This document shows positions 35,914 through 44,090 of a stretch of 64,000 nt of DNA, one piece after another. Every line of letters begins with the position of its first letter. The first letter of the stretch is position 1. The notes under the pieces were generated by a model. That model made no database searches, was not told the origin of the DNA, and was given only the letters and a program-made list of their open reading frames with translations. Both the position numbers and the translations under genes were made by a program. Source of the DNA: Hymenobacter terricola (GTDB taxonomy: Bacteria; Bacteroidota; Bacteroidia; Cytophagales; Hymenobacteraceae); NCBI RefSeq assembly GCF_017921975.2, contig NZ_JAGEMO020000015.1:62001-126000 (forward strand). The letters are read 5' to 3'.

Positions 35914-37380
35914 ATGCCCGAAACTGCTATTGCGCCCCTTGAGGGCATTGTTTCCCCCGCCGGGGCCATTGCGGTCAATCAGTTCGGGGCCGGGTTTACG
36001 GCCCTGCGCCAGCGCACGGCCGCCCTGCGCCAGGCGGACGTGGCCGCCCGCCGCGCCCGCCTAAAAAAGCTCGAAAACTGGCTGCACGCGCACCGCACCG
36101 ATATCCAGAATGCCCTCTTTGCCGACTTCCGCAAGCCCGCCGCCGAAACGGACCTCACCGAAATCTGGACCTCGCTGGTCGAAATCAAGCACACCAGCAG
36201 CCACCTCAAAAAGTGGATGGCCCCGCGCCGGGTGGGTGTGAGCATGGCGCTGCTGGGCACCCGCTCCTGGGTGCAGGTCGAACCCAAGGGCGTAGTCCTG
36301 ATTATCGCGCCCTGGAACTATCCGTTTTACCTGGCCGTGGGGCCGCTGATTTCGGCCATCGCGGCCGGCAACGCCGTGGTCATCAAGCCGGCCGAGCAGA
36401 CGCCCGCTACTTCGGCCCTGCTGCGCCGGCTGTGCGAAGACCTATTCCGGCCCGACGAAGTGCTGCTGCTGGAAGGCGGCAAGGAAACGGCCACCGAACT
36501 GCTCAAGCTGCCCTGGGACCATATTTTCTTCACCGGCAGCCCCGAAGTGGGCAAAATCGTGATGCGGGCCGCCGCCGAGCACCTCAGCGGGCTCACCCTG
36601 GAGCTGGGCGGCAAAAACCCCGCCGTGGTGGACGAAACCGCCAACCTGCGCGACGCCGCCGAGAAAATCGTGTGGGGCAAGTTCCTGAACAACGGCCAGA
36701 CCTGCGTGGCCCCGGACTACCTGCTGGTGCAGGAAAGCGTGCAGCCGGCGCTGCTCACCGAGCTCACGGCCGCCATTCAGCGGGCCTACAACCCCAGCGG
36801 CGCGGGCATCGAGCAGTCCGATTCGTTGGCTCGGGTGGTGAACAAGCAGCATTTTGCCCGCCTCGTCGGCCTGCTGGAAGATGCCCAGACCAAGGGCGCC
36901 ACCTTGGCCACCGGCGGCACCGTCGACGAGGCCCAGAACTACATCGAGCCCACCATTCTGACCAACGTACCGGCCACGGCCCGGGTATTGGAAGAAGAAA
37001 TTTTCGGCCCGCTGCTGCCCGTGCTCACCTTCAAAAACCTGCCGGAAACGACGGATTATATCAACGCCCGGCTCAAGCCGCTGGCCCAGTACGTGTTCAG
37101 CACCAACGCTGAAAACCGGCGCTACCTGCTGGATAACATCTCGGCCGGCGGCGCGGGCGTGAACGAAACGGTGCTGCACTTCGCCCACCCGGAGCTGCCC
37201 ACCGGCGGCGTGGGCAACTCCGGCCTCGGCAAGGCGCACGGCCACTCGGGCTTCCTGGCGTTCAGCAACGAGAAGGGCGTGATGCGGCAGCGCGTGGGCC
37301 TCACGGGCATCAAGGCCATGTACCCGCCCTACACCGGCAAGGTGCAGAAGCTAATTGAGCTGCTGGTGAAGTACCTGTAG
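35914..37380 (+). CDS. Aldehyde dehydrogenase, class 3-like
   Basis: 488 residues. It oxidises aldehydes to acids with NAD(P)+. The general base Glu230 lies in LTLELGGKNPAVVDE and the nucleophile Cys264 in NNGQTCVAPDYLLV. The cofactor loop includes IIAPWNYPFYLAVGPLISA and FFTGSPEVGKIVM. The C-terminal half holds the EEEIFGPLLPV motif and the GAGVNETVLHFAHPELPTGG region typical of class 3 (ALDH3) enzymes, which act on long-chain or aromatic aldehydes. The C-terminal KVQKLIELLVKYL helix may bind membrane. It stands alone. Confidence 0.95.
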   Translation: MPETAIAPLEGIVSPAGAIAVNQFGAGFTALRQRTAALRQADVAARRARLKKLENWLHAHRTDIQNALFADFRKPAAETDLTEIWTSLVEIKHTSSHLKKWMAPRRVGVSMALLGTRSWVQVEPKGVVLIIAPWNYPFYLAVGPLISAIAAGNAVVIKPAEQTPATSALLRRLCEDLFRPDEVLLLEGGKETATELLKLPWDHIFFTGSPEVGKIVMRAAAEHLSGLTLELGGKNPAVVDETANLRDAAEKIVWGKFLNNGQTCVAPDYLLVQESVQPALLTELTAAIQRAYNPSGAGIEQSDSLARVVNKQHFARLVGLLEDAQTKGATLATGGTVDEAQNYIEPTILTNVPATARVLEEEIFGPLLPVLTFKNLPETTDYINARLKPLAQYVFSTNAENRRYLLDNISAGGAGVNETVLHFAHPELPTGGVGNSGLGKAHGHSGFLAFSNEKGVMRQRVGLTGIKAMYPPYTGKVQKLIELLVKYL

Positions 37381-37434
37381 CGGCGTTTGGGCAGGCTGAT
37401 AGGTTACCTTCGGCTGGCGGTGGAATGAAGTGCC

Positions 37435-38121
37435 ATGACGGCTTCATTCTTTTTGCGCGGCGGTTTGGTAATGGGGTTTGGCTGGGTGCTGACGGCTTGC
37501 GATGGCGGCCTGGAGGTGCGCTTTGCCCAGCCATTTCCGGCCCAGGCAGCCGATATGGCCGTTTTCCCGGCCCGGCACCGCGCCGTGTACACAGCCGCCG
37601 ATTCGAATAAGTCGCTCTGCATCGGCCACACGGCGGTATGGCGGCAGGAGCTGCTGCAAGTAACGCTCGGCCGGAATCAACTCGATTCGATGCACCGCCG
37701 GCTCCGGGCCGATACGACCTATGCGGAGAAGGATGGCACCCTGCACTACCTGAAGTGGGTGGGCCGCGACTCGGTGCGCGACAGCCGGCTCTGGACCGAT
37801 ACCATTTTCACCCTCACGGGCCCCTCACCCGGCGTATTGCGCCGCTTCCAGGGCCGCTATTACCTCAACACGCCCACCGACGACGGCGACAAATGGCAGG
37901 TGCAGCGCCTGGAAATCGACGGCCCACGCCTCAGCTGGCAAGCCTTCGGCACCGACACGCTGCGCCTGCTGGCCCTGGACCCCGCCACCGTGCGCTACCA
38001 CCGCGAGCACGGCGCCCTTACTTCCTTCCAGCTCATGCCCGCGCCGGGCCCGCAAACCCGCCGCGTGGGCCGCTACGCCGGACTGTGGGACACGCAGGAC
38101 CACTACCGGCGCCGACGGTGA
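37435..38121 (+). CDS. Lipoprotein of unknown function, 228 residues
   Basis: Lipoprotein signal (GLVMGFGWVLTACDGG, Cys22) from the ATG at 37435. The rest is soluble: FPARHRAVYTAADSNKSLCI, WVGRDSVRDSRLWTDTIFTL, RYYLNTPTDDGDKWQVQRLE and YAGLWDTQDHYRRRR at the end. It is rich in Arg and beta-prone. I recognise no family. It lies 54 bases after the aldehyde dehydrogenase gene and may share its transcript. Confidence 0.65.
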   Translation: MTASFFLRGGLVMGFGWVLTACDGGLEVRFAQPFPAQAADMAVFPARHRAVYTAADSNKSLCIGHTAVWRQELLQVTLGRNQLDSMHRRLRADTTYAEKDGTLHYLKWVGRDSVRDSRLWTDTIFTLTGPSPGVLRRFQGRYYLNTPTDDGDKWQVQRLEIDGPRLSWQAFGTDTLRLLALDPATVRYHREHGALTSFQLMPAPGPQTRRVGRYAGLWDTQDHYRRRR

Positions 38122-38139
38122 GAGCCGATAAACCACCTG

Positions 38140-38550
38140 TTACTTCTGCCGCTGCTGCATCTCGGCGGCCATCTTGCGCTGGCTGGCCAGGAATTTCTTG
38201 AACTTTACGGGTCCCAGTACCTGCTGCAATTCCCGTTGGGACGTGGCGTTGATGCGCTTCTGCTCGGCCAGCAGCTGGGGCGACTGGGCCGGAAACTTCT
38301 CCCTGGCCGCGTTGGCCTGGGTTACGGTGCTACTGAGGATGCTGCGGACGCGGACCGTTTGGTCGGGAGTGAGCTGCAGGTCGGTGGCCATTACGTCGGC
38401 GAGGTCGCGGGCGGCGGTGGGTGGCGTGGGCGAGTCGGGAGTGCGCACGGTTTCGACTACGGGAGCCGGCTTTTCGCGGTGATGGAAAATGGAACAGCTG
38501 GCCGCGGTCAGGCTCAGCAACAGCAGTGCGGAAAGGCGAGTTGAACGCAT
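38140..38550 (-). CDS. Small lipoprotein with an LTxxQ/Spy-like helix
   Basis: 136 residues from the ATG at 38550. Lipoprotein signal with Cys19 (LLLLSLTAASCSIF). The body is helical and has ATDLQLTPDQTVRVRSILSS and a basic end (PVKFKKFLASQRKMAAEMQQ), the LTPxQ pattern of Spy/CpxP-like periplasmic proteins. Those proteins act as chaperones or stress sensors; here this is only suggested by the pattern. It is tail to tail with the preceding gene. Confidence 0.65.
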   Translation of the reverse strand: MRSTRLSALLLLSLTAASCSIFHHREKPAPVVETVRTPDSPTPPTAARDLADVMATDLQLTPDQTVRVRSILSSTVTQANAAREKFPAQSPQLLAEQKRINATSQRELQQVLGPVKFKKFLASQRKMAAEMQQRQK

Positions 38551-38631
38551 AGGTGCAGGAATAACGATATTCCAACCAGTACGCAGGAAATGGCGTGGAG
38601 GTCCATTCAGTGGCAAAAAAGGCCGCGGCTC

Positions 38632-38991
38632 TTACTCCTTGGGCATGGGCAGCAGCGGCGGGAGGCGTACCAGCTGGCGCTCTACCTTGTTGCGGCGGTT
38701 ACGGAATTTTTTCTGCTCGAAATGACCGTAGAGCAGGCTGTCGGCCCGGGCCTGCGTGGCCTGCTCGATGCGCCGATGCGCTTCCTCGCGCGCCGCGCCG
38801 TGCAGGTTGTGCCGGGCGGCGGCGCGCTCGGCCCGTTCCCGCAGCACAATTTCCTGAAGCCGGTCGCGCCGCCGGTTGCCCATCGTGTTGAGCCAGCCCC
38901 GCACGCCGCCCCGGCTCAGGCCGCAATTGCCAAACAGCAGCACCACCAGCAGCGGCAGTAGCAACAGGTACGGCAGCGGCGGGCGTTTCAT
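38632..38991 (-). CDS. Small Arg-rich membrane or lipoprotein-like protein
   Basis: 119 residues. An N-terminal hydrophobic helix (PPLPYLLLLPLLVVLLFGNC) ends in a Cys that could be a lipobox residue. A long Arg/Glu/Ala-rich helix follows (RLQEIVLRERAERAAARHNL, AREEAHRRIEQATQARADSL). This is a typical layout of small envelope proteins with a coiled coil, function unknown. It is co-directional with the LTxxQ-type lipoprotein gene, 81 bases upstream of it. Confidence 0.55.
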   Translation of the reverse strand: MKRPPLPYLLLLPLLVVLLFGNCGLSRGGVRGWLNTMGNRRRDRLQEIVLRERAERAAARHNLHGAAREEAHRRIEQATQARADSLLYGHFEQKKFRNRRNKVERQLVRLPPLLPMPKE

Positions 38992-38994
38992 GAT

Positions 38995-39090
38995 ACAGTT
39001 AGCAGTGAACAGTGAACAGTGAACAGTTAGCAGCGAACAGTTGAAAGGTACACGACTTTCTAACTGTTCACTGCTAACTGTTCACTGTTA
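38995..39090. repeat. AACAGTGAACAGTTAGCAG-type repeat with inverted arms
   Basis: It holds direct repeats of AACAGTGAACAG and 19-base perfect inverted arms (38995-39013 and 39063-39081). The right arm runs into the 3' end of the GMC oxidoreductase gene and supplies its last ten codons and its stop. Similar ACAGTTAACAGTGAACAG repeats are widespread non-coding elements in Bacteroidota genomes. Confidence 0.75.
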
Positions 39091-41078
39091 ATAGCTTCCA
39101 CTGCCCGGCTGGCCTTTATGCCCTGCGCCGTGAAATGTGCCAGCGCCATGATGGTGAGCATGGGATTGACGCCGCTGCACGCCGGGAAGGCCGAGCCATC
39201 GGCCACGAAAAGGTTCTGCACCTCCACGGTTTCGCCGTTGAGCTTGAGCGGGTGGGTGGTCGCGTCGCCGCCCATGCGGCAGGTACTCATCTGGTGGGCG
39301 CTGTAGAGGCCGAACTGGTTGGGTTTCCAGCTCAGGTGCGGCAGCTTGTCGAGGACTTCGGGGTTTTGGAGCACGCCGTCCTTCGTGTGCAGCGTGGGCA
39401 GGGTGCCGTGGGGCAGATACACCAGCTCGGCCCCGGCCGCGACGTGAATTTGCGCGGCGGCGCGCACGCCTTCCAGCATGTTGGCGCGGTCGAAATCCGA
39501 CAGGGCGTAGTCAATCAGCGGCGCGCCGTTTTTGTCGATGCTGACGCGGCCGCCGTCGCGGTCGCGGGTGAGCACGATGAACGAGCCAAGGTGGTCGGCA
39601 TCGCGCAGCAGCTCGTGGTGCTGGCGGCCCGAGAGCCAGGGTAGCACCATGCTCAGCAGGCCGGGGTGGGTGGGCGGCGTCTCCAGCTTCGCGCCGAAGT
39701 TGGTGCCGTGCAGCATGGTATAGGTGTCGTTCACCACGCTCATGCTGGGGCCGTGCCAGGAGTTCATGGCGTGCGGGTAGCGGGCGCCCACCACCACCGT
39801 GGGGTGCAGGTGGAGGTGGCGGCCCAGGTGCGGGTGCTTCAGGCCGGAGCGCAGCAGCAGCGCGGGCGTCTGGACGGCCCCGCCGGCCACCACCACGCGC
39901 CGCGCCTTCACGCTGATGCGCACGGTTTGGCCGTTTTCGGTGGTGTGTACGGCCTCGGCACCGGTGGCGCGGCCTTGGGTAATGGTCACGCGGTCCACTT
40001 TGGTATCGGCCAGAATGCGGGCCCCGTGCTCGAACGCGGTGAGCAGGTACGTGTTCAGCGTGCCCTGCTTGATGCCGTGGGCGTCGCCCAGCGTGGTGTA
40101 GCCGAGGCTGCGAAAATGGCTTTCCGAATCAGTCAGGCCCTTTTCGTTGCGCGGAATCAGCTTCACTTCCTGGCCCAGCTTGGTTGAGCCGTCCCAGAGG
40201 GCCTGGTTCTGGCCGTTGTGGCGGGTGTAGTTGGTGTTCACCCCAATGGTGCGGGCCACGGCGTTGAGGCTTTCCTTGAATTCGAGGGTGGTGAAGTGGG
40301 GCGCATTATGCTCGCGGGCCCATTCCTGCAACACGTAATCGGGGGTGCGGAAGGCCCCGGCCCAGTTCACGGTGGTGCCCCCGCCCAGGCAGGAGCCGGC
40401 CAGGATGCCGATGCTGCCGTCCTGGGTGCTGAGCGTGCCTTTGGCGTCGTAGAGCGTGCCCAGCATGTCCACTTCGCGCTGGGTGAAGTCGCAGCCGTGG
40501 CAGTAGGGGCCTTTTTCGATAACCAAAACATCGTAGCCGGCCTGAGCCAATTCGCCGGCCACCACGCCGCCGCCCGCGCCGGAGCCAATCACCAGCACGT
40601 CGCATTCGTAGGTGGTGTCGGTTTCGGGCTTCAGCGTGCGGATGGGCTTGGGCGAATCCACCGGCTTCTCATCGGGGCCGGGGTAGCCGAGGCGGCCCCA
40701 GGCGGCTGGCGTCTCGGCCGTGCTGCCGCCGTAGTACAGCAGCGTGCACAGCTTGCGCAGCGCGTTAAAGCCTTTGCGCAGCTGCGGCACGTTGCTGGCG
40801 GCCCAGCTTTGCAGCAGCTGTTCGCGCTGGGCCGCATCGAGCTTGCGGAACGGCTTGAGCGGCCCGAACCAGGTGAGGCCCAGCAGCGGCTTTTCCAGCA
40901 GGTCGAGCAGCTTGCTGAACTCGGCCTGCGCGCCCTCCGGCTGCTCCCGAATGGCTTCCTGCAACTTATCCAGGTTCAGGCCGGCGGAGCCAGCGGGGCT
41001 GCCATCGGGCAGGGCGGGAATGAAGGTGTCGGCCAGAGCCTGCAGGACGGCGGAACGGTCGGGAGTAAGCGAGAACAT
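39060..41078 (-). CDS. GMC-family FAD oxidoreductase with repeat-encoded C-terminus
   Basis: 672 residues. It probably oxidises a long-chain or sterol-like alcohol. The FAD motif is CDVLVIGSGAGGGVVAGELA near residue 160, preceded by a helical domain (FIPALPDGSPAGSAGLNLDK), as in long-chain alcohol oxidases. GSCLGGGTTVNWAG is the GMC signature, and HQMSTCRMGG and SAFPACSGVNPMLTIMALAH form the C-terminal active-site region with the conserved His. The family ending RAVEAI is followed by NSEQLAVNS, encoded by a genome repeat. A -7-like box (TACCTTTT, 41100-41107 on the minus strand) precedes the ATG. Confidence 0.9.
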   Translation of the reverse strand: MFSLTPDRSAVLQALADTFIPALPDGSPAGSAGLNLDKLQEAIREQPEGAQAEFSKLLDLLEKPLLGLTWFGPLKPFRKLDAAQREQLLQSWAASNVPQLRKGFNALRKLCTLLYYGGSTAETPAAWGRLGYPGPDEKPVDSPKPIRTLKPETDTTYECDVLVIGSGAGGGVVAGELAQAGYDVLVIEKGPYCHGCDFTQREVDMLGTLYDAKGTLSTQDGSIGILAGSCLGGGTTVNWAGAFRTPDYVLQEWAREHNAPHFTTLEFKESLNAVARTIGVNTNYTRHNGQNQALWDGSTKLGQEVKLIPRNEKGLTDSESHFRSLGYTTLGDAHGIKQGTLNTYLLTAFEHGARILADTKVDRVTITQGRATGAEAVHTTENGQTVRISVKARRVVVAGGAVQTPALLLRSGLKHPHLGRHLHLHPTVVVGARYPHAMNSWHGPSMSVVNDTYTMLHGTNFGAKLETPPTHPGLLSMVLPWLSGRQHHELLRDADHLGSFIVLTRDRDGGRVSIDKNGAPLIDYALSDFDRANMLEGVRAAAQIHVAAGAELVYLPHGTLPTLHTKDGVLQNPEVLDKLPHLSWKPNQFGLYSAHQMSTCRMGGDATTHPLKLNGETVEVQNLFVADGSAFPACSGVNPMLTIMALAHFTAQGIKASRAVEAINSEQLAVNS

Positions 41079-41176
41079 GGGGCGGGAGTTTTGGAAGGGA
41101 AAAGGTAGGGATTTTTCCGCAAAGTGTTAGGCGTGCCGAGTAGTTTTTGGGATGGGTGAGGGCGTGGATGATAGAA

Positions 41177-41219
41177 AACAGCACGTCATGCTTCGGCAAG
41201 CTCAGCATGACGTGCTGTT
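41177..41219. repeat. Palindromic repeat AACAGCACGTCATGCT…AGCATGACGTGCTGTT
   Basis: 16-base perfect arms around TCGGCAAGCTC, in the 190-base spacer between divergent genes. It shares CGTCATGC and AGCATGACG with the other GTCATGC elements in the window. Confidence 0.7.
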
Positions 41220-41270
41220 GTATTGTTTCCCCCGTCCGACCTTTGCCTCAAAGTCACCCTCTCGCCACCT

Positions 41271-41795
41271 ATGGCTCATCTCATCCAAACGCCCGAAACC
41301 ACCCACCGCGTTTACTTCCAGGACTGCGACATGCTGGGCCACCTCAACAACGCCCGCTACCTCGACTACTTCCTCAACGCCCGCGAAGACCACACCACCG
41401 CGCATTATGCCCTGAACATGGGCGAGCTGGCCCGCGAGCAGAAGGCGGCCTGGGTCATCACCAAGCACCACATCAGCTACCTCAAGCCGGCCAAACAGGG
41501 CGTGCTGGTGCGAATTCTCAGCCAGCTCATTCACTACGATAACTCCAGCCTGGTGCTCGAAATGCAGATGCGCAACGAGGACGGAACCCGCCTGCTGGCC
41601 CTGCTGTGGTCGGAAATGGCCTTCGTGACCACGCCCGCTGGCACCCGCACCGACCACGCCAACGCCATGATGGACCTGCTCGACCAGCTCGACGTCGAAG
41701 ACGTGAGCTACGACCCTGATGGGTTTGACGAGCGCGTGAAAGAGGTGCGCCAGCAACTGAAGAAGCTGCGGAAAAGCGCCGGCTCAGAGGAATAG
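41271..41795 (+). CDS. Acyl-CoA thioesterase, hotdog (4HBT) fold
   Basis: 174 residues from the ATG at 41271. VYFQDCDMLGHLNNARYLDY is the YbgC/4HBT active-site segment, with the Asp and the HLNN motif typical of medium- or long-chain acyl-CoA thioesterases. ITKHHISYLKPAKQGVLVRI and LEMQMRNEDGTRLLALLWSE are strands of the hotdog sheet. It hydrolyses acyl-CoA or acyl-ACP thioesters in the cytoplasm; chain-length preference cannot be read. A -7-like GACCTTTG lies at 41238-41245. It stands alone. Confidence 0.88.
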   Translation: MAHLIQTPETTHRVYFQDCDMLGHLNNARYLDYFLNAREDHTTAHYALNMGELAREQKAAWVITKHHISYLKPAKQGVLVRILSQLIHYDNSSLVLEMQMRNEDGTRLLALLWSEMAFVTTPAGTRTDHANAMMDLLDQLDVEDVSYDPDGFDERVKEVRQQLKKLRKSAGSEE

Positions 41796-41849
41796 AGTAA
41801 CGCCTGCCATTGCCGCGTTGCGCTGCGCCCCACTCGCAATGATAGGCGA

Positions 41850-43712
41850 CTATTTCTGTGCCCAGACGTTGTCCTTCTCGTTGGCATCCATGAAAATACC
41901 GCCTTGCAAGGCCACCGTTTTCGCGGCTTTTGGCAAGGTGATGGTGGCTTGCTGCTGGTTGGCCTGCCACACGGCGGGCGACTGGTGCAGGGTGGCTTTG
42001 CTGCCATCGGCGTATTCCACTACCACATCAAACGGCACGGCGAAACCGCCGATGTTCTGCACGGTGATGGTGCTGCCGCTGGCCGTTACGGCCAGGTCGA
42101 TGTAGTTGTTGGTGAAAAACCAGTTGTTGAAAAACCAGCTCAAATCCTGGCCGCTGGCGCTACTCATCGAGTTGAAATAGTCCCACGGAATGGGGTGCTT
42201 GCCGTGCCAGCGGGTCATGTATTCGTGCAGGCTTTTCTTGAACAGGGCATCGCCGAGCAGGTCTTTCAGGGCCAGGTAGCTGAGGGAGGGCTTGCCGTAG
42301 GCGTTGTTGCCGTAGCCGGCGCGCAGCTCGCTGCTGGGCGTGATGATGGGCAGGTCCTCGGCCGTGGCGGCGTCGTGAATCCAGCGGTTGACGCGGAACT
42401 TCTTGTAGAACTCGTCGGCTTTTTCCACGCCGTTTTCCTGGCGGCCGATGAGCAGCTCGAACGTGGTGGCCCAGCCTTCGTCCATGAAAGCGTAGCGGCT
42501 TTCGTTGATGCCCATGTAGAAGGGGAACCAGGTGTGGGCGATTTCGTGGTCCTGCACCAGCTGCGCGAACTGCGGGTCTTTCTGCGGGCTGTCGTTCACC
42601 ATCATCGGGTATTCCATGTCGGCAAAGCCCTGGAAAGCCGTCATTTTAGGAAATGGGTAGGCCACGCCGGGCCAGTTGCTGGCGTTGGAAAACCAGCCGA
42701 GGGCGAACTGGCCGTTTTTCACCGAAGAGTGGAAATCCAAGGTGGAATCGGCGAAGGCGGCTTGCACGCTGGTGCGGCGCTTGGCGGGGGCGTCCACGAT
42801 GACGCTGGCGGCATCCCAGACATAGTGGTTGCTCAGGCCGAGGGTCACGTCGGAGATGTCGCGGGCGGTCCAGACCCAGGTGTTGGTGGGCTGCTGGTTG
42901 GTGATGCTGTTCCTGGCCAGGTCGGCGGCGGTGGCGACGTGGATAACGGCGTCGCTGGTCATCGACTGCCTGAGGCGCTTGGCGGCGGCGGGCTGGAGCA
43001 CCTGCTGCGGGTTTTGCAGCGTGCCGGTGGCCCACACGATGTAGTTGGCCGGCACCCGCACGCGCAGGGTGTAGTCGTTGAAATCGTTGTAAAACTCCTT
43101 GCTATCCACGAAAGGCAGGCGGTCCCAGCCGTTGTAGTCGTCGTACACCGCGATGCGGGGATAGAAGTAGGCCAGGAAGTAAGTGGTGGGGTCAATCATG
43201 CCTTCCCGGCCGCTTTCAATGGAAATGGGGAAGTGCCAGGCCACGGTGAATTTCACCGAATCGTGCGGGGCCAGGGGGCGCGGCAGGCGCACGGTCTGGA
43301 AGGTGGCGGGGCCGGCTTTGCCGGTGTAGGGCCGCACCTGGCCGGCCACGGTGAAGGTGTCGACCTGCAGGCCGGTGGTGAGGTAGTCGGCCGAGGCGTC
43401 GCCGTCGCGGCTCGCGCCGGGCTGGTGGATGTTCTGGATAATGCGCAGGACTACTTGCTTGAGCGTGTCGGGGCTGTTGTTGAAGTAGGTGATGCGCTCG
43501 CGGCCGCGAATGTCGCGGGCGGGCGGCGCAGCGGCCACCGTGATGTCGTAGCGGGCGCGGTTTTGCCAGTAGTTGGGGCCGGGGCGGCCGTCGGGGGCGC
43601 GGGTGCCTTTGGCGAAAGCCTGCTTGATATCGCGCGGCATGTAGAGGGATTGGGCGGCGGCGGCTTGCGTGAGGCCGGCGAGCAGGAGCAGGGTAAGCAG
43701 GGTTCGAATCAT
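41850..43712 (-). CDS. Exported M1-family metallopeptidase
   Basis: 620 residues from the ATG at 43712. Signal peptide MIRTLLTLLLLAGLTQAAAA. ARYDITVAAAPPARDIRGRE opens the N-terminal domain. The zinc site is QDHEIAHTWF (His389, Glu390, His393) with Glu412 in YAFMDEGWATTFELL. The upstream GFADMEYPMMVN replaces the classic GxMEN motif. It is longer than the first M1 enzyme in this window and has a different N-domain, so they are not recent duplicates. Periplasmic or surface peptidase. The shorter start avoids a tail with no signal character. Confidence 0.92.
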   Translation of the reverse strand: MIRTLLTLLLLAGLTQAAAAQSLYMPRDIKQAFAKGTRAPDGRPGPNYWQNRARYDITVAAAPPARDIRGRERITYFNNSPDTLKQVVLRIIQNIHQPGASRDGDASADYLTTGLQVDTFTVAGQVRPYTGKAGPATFQTVRLPRPLAPHDSVKFTVAWHFPISIESGREGMIDPTTYFLAYFYPRIAVYDDYNGWDRLPFVDSKEFYNDFNDYTLRVRVPANYIVWATGTLQNPQQVLQPAAAKRLRQSMTSDAVIHVATAADLARNSITNQQPTNTWVWTARDISDVTLGLSNHYVWDAASVIVDAPAKRRTSVQAAFADSTLDFHSSVKNGQFALGWFSNASNWPGVAYPFPKMTAFQGFADMEYPMMVNDSPQKDPQFAQLVQDHEIAHTWFPFYMGINESRYAFMDEGWATTFELLIGRQENGVEKADEFYKKFRVNRWIHDAATAEDLPIITPSSELRAGYGNNAYGKPSLSYLALKDLLGDALFKKSLHEYMTRWHGKHPIPWDYFNSMSSASGQDLSWFFNNWFFTNNYIDLAVTASGSTITVQNIGGFAVPFDVVVEYADGSKATLHQSPAVWQANQQQATITLPKAAKTVALQGGIFMDANEKDNVWAQK

Positions 43713-43784
43713 AGAAGGGGACAGACGGGGCGAGGTGGTAAGCGTTGCACCAGCGCCGGGCAAAAATAGGCGACGCGGCCGGGT

Positions 43785-43975
43785 CACCTCACCCCCTGAC
43801 CCCCTCTCCCGCGGAGAGGGGGCACCGGCTCTGCGTCAGTGAAAAGGTAAAAGGGAAGAGTTAAAAAGGAGAAGAGAGGTTTTTACTCTCAACTTTGAAC
43901 TCAATCGTCCGGCTCCCCTCTCCGCGGGACTCTGCGCATAACGCAGATGCGGGCCGGGGATGAGGTGCCCCACGC
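43785..43975. repeat. Imperfect inverted repeat element (CACCTCACCCCCTGACCCCC type)
   Basis: It begins CACCTCACCCCCTGACCCCC with CCCGCGGAGAGGG, and ends with CCCCTCTCCGCGGG and GGCCGGGGATGAGGTG, so the ends are inverted copies. Inside is an AG/AT-rich filler (AAGGGAAGAGTTAAAAAGGA). The ends are of a kind seen as repetitive intergenic elements in many bacteria. It fills the 300-base gap between the M1 and MscS genes; no coding function is seen. Confidence 0.6.
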
Positions 43976-44090
43976 CTTGGTCGATGCAATCGCATCGTTT
44001 GGCGATGAGAGGCCACGCTGCGTCTTTCGGGCCAATTAATGCCCGGCTCTTTCAGTGGGTGGGGCGTACTTTTCCTGCTAAAGCTTACTT

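Noticed and set aside
37310..37746. Minus-strand frames opposite the lipoprotein at 37435
   Set aside because: Antisense frames; the plus-strand gene has a clear lipobox and start.
41904..43769. 621-codon plus-strand frame opposite the M1 peptidase
   Set aside because: Gly/Val/His-rich antisense frame of a clear peptidase gene.
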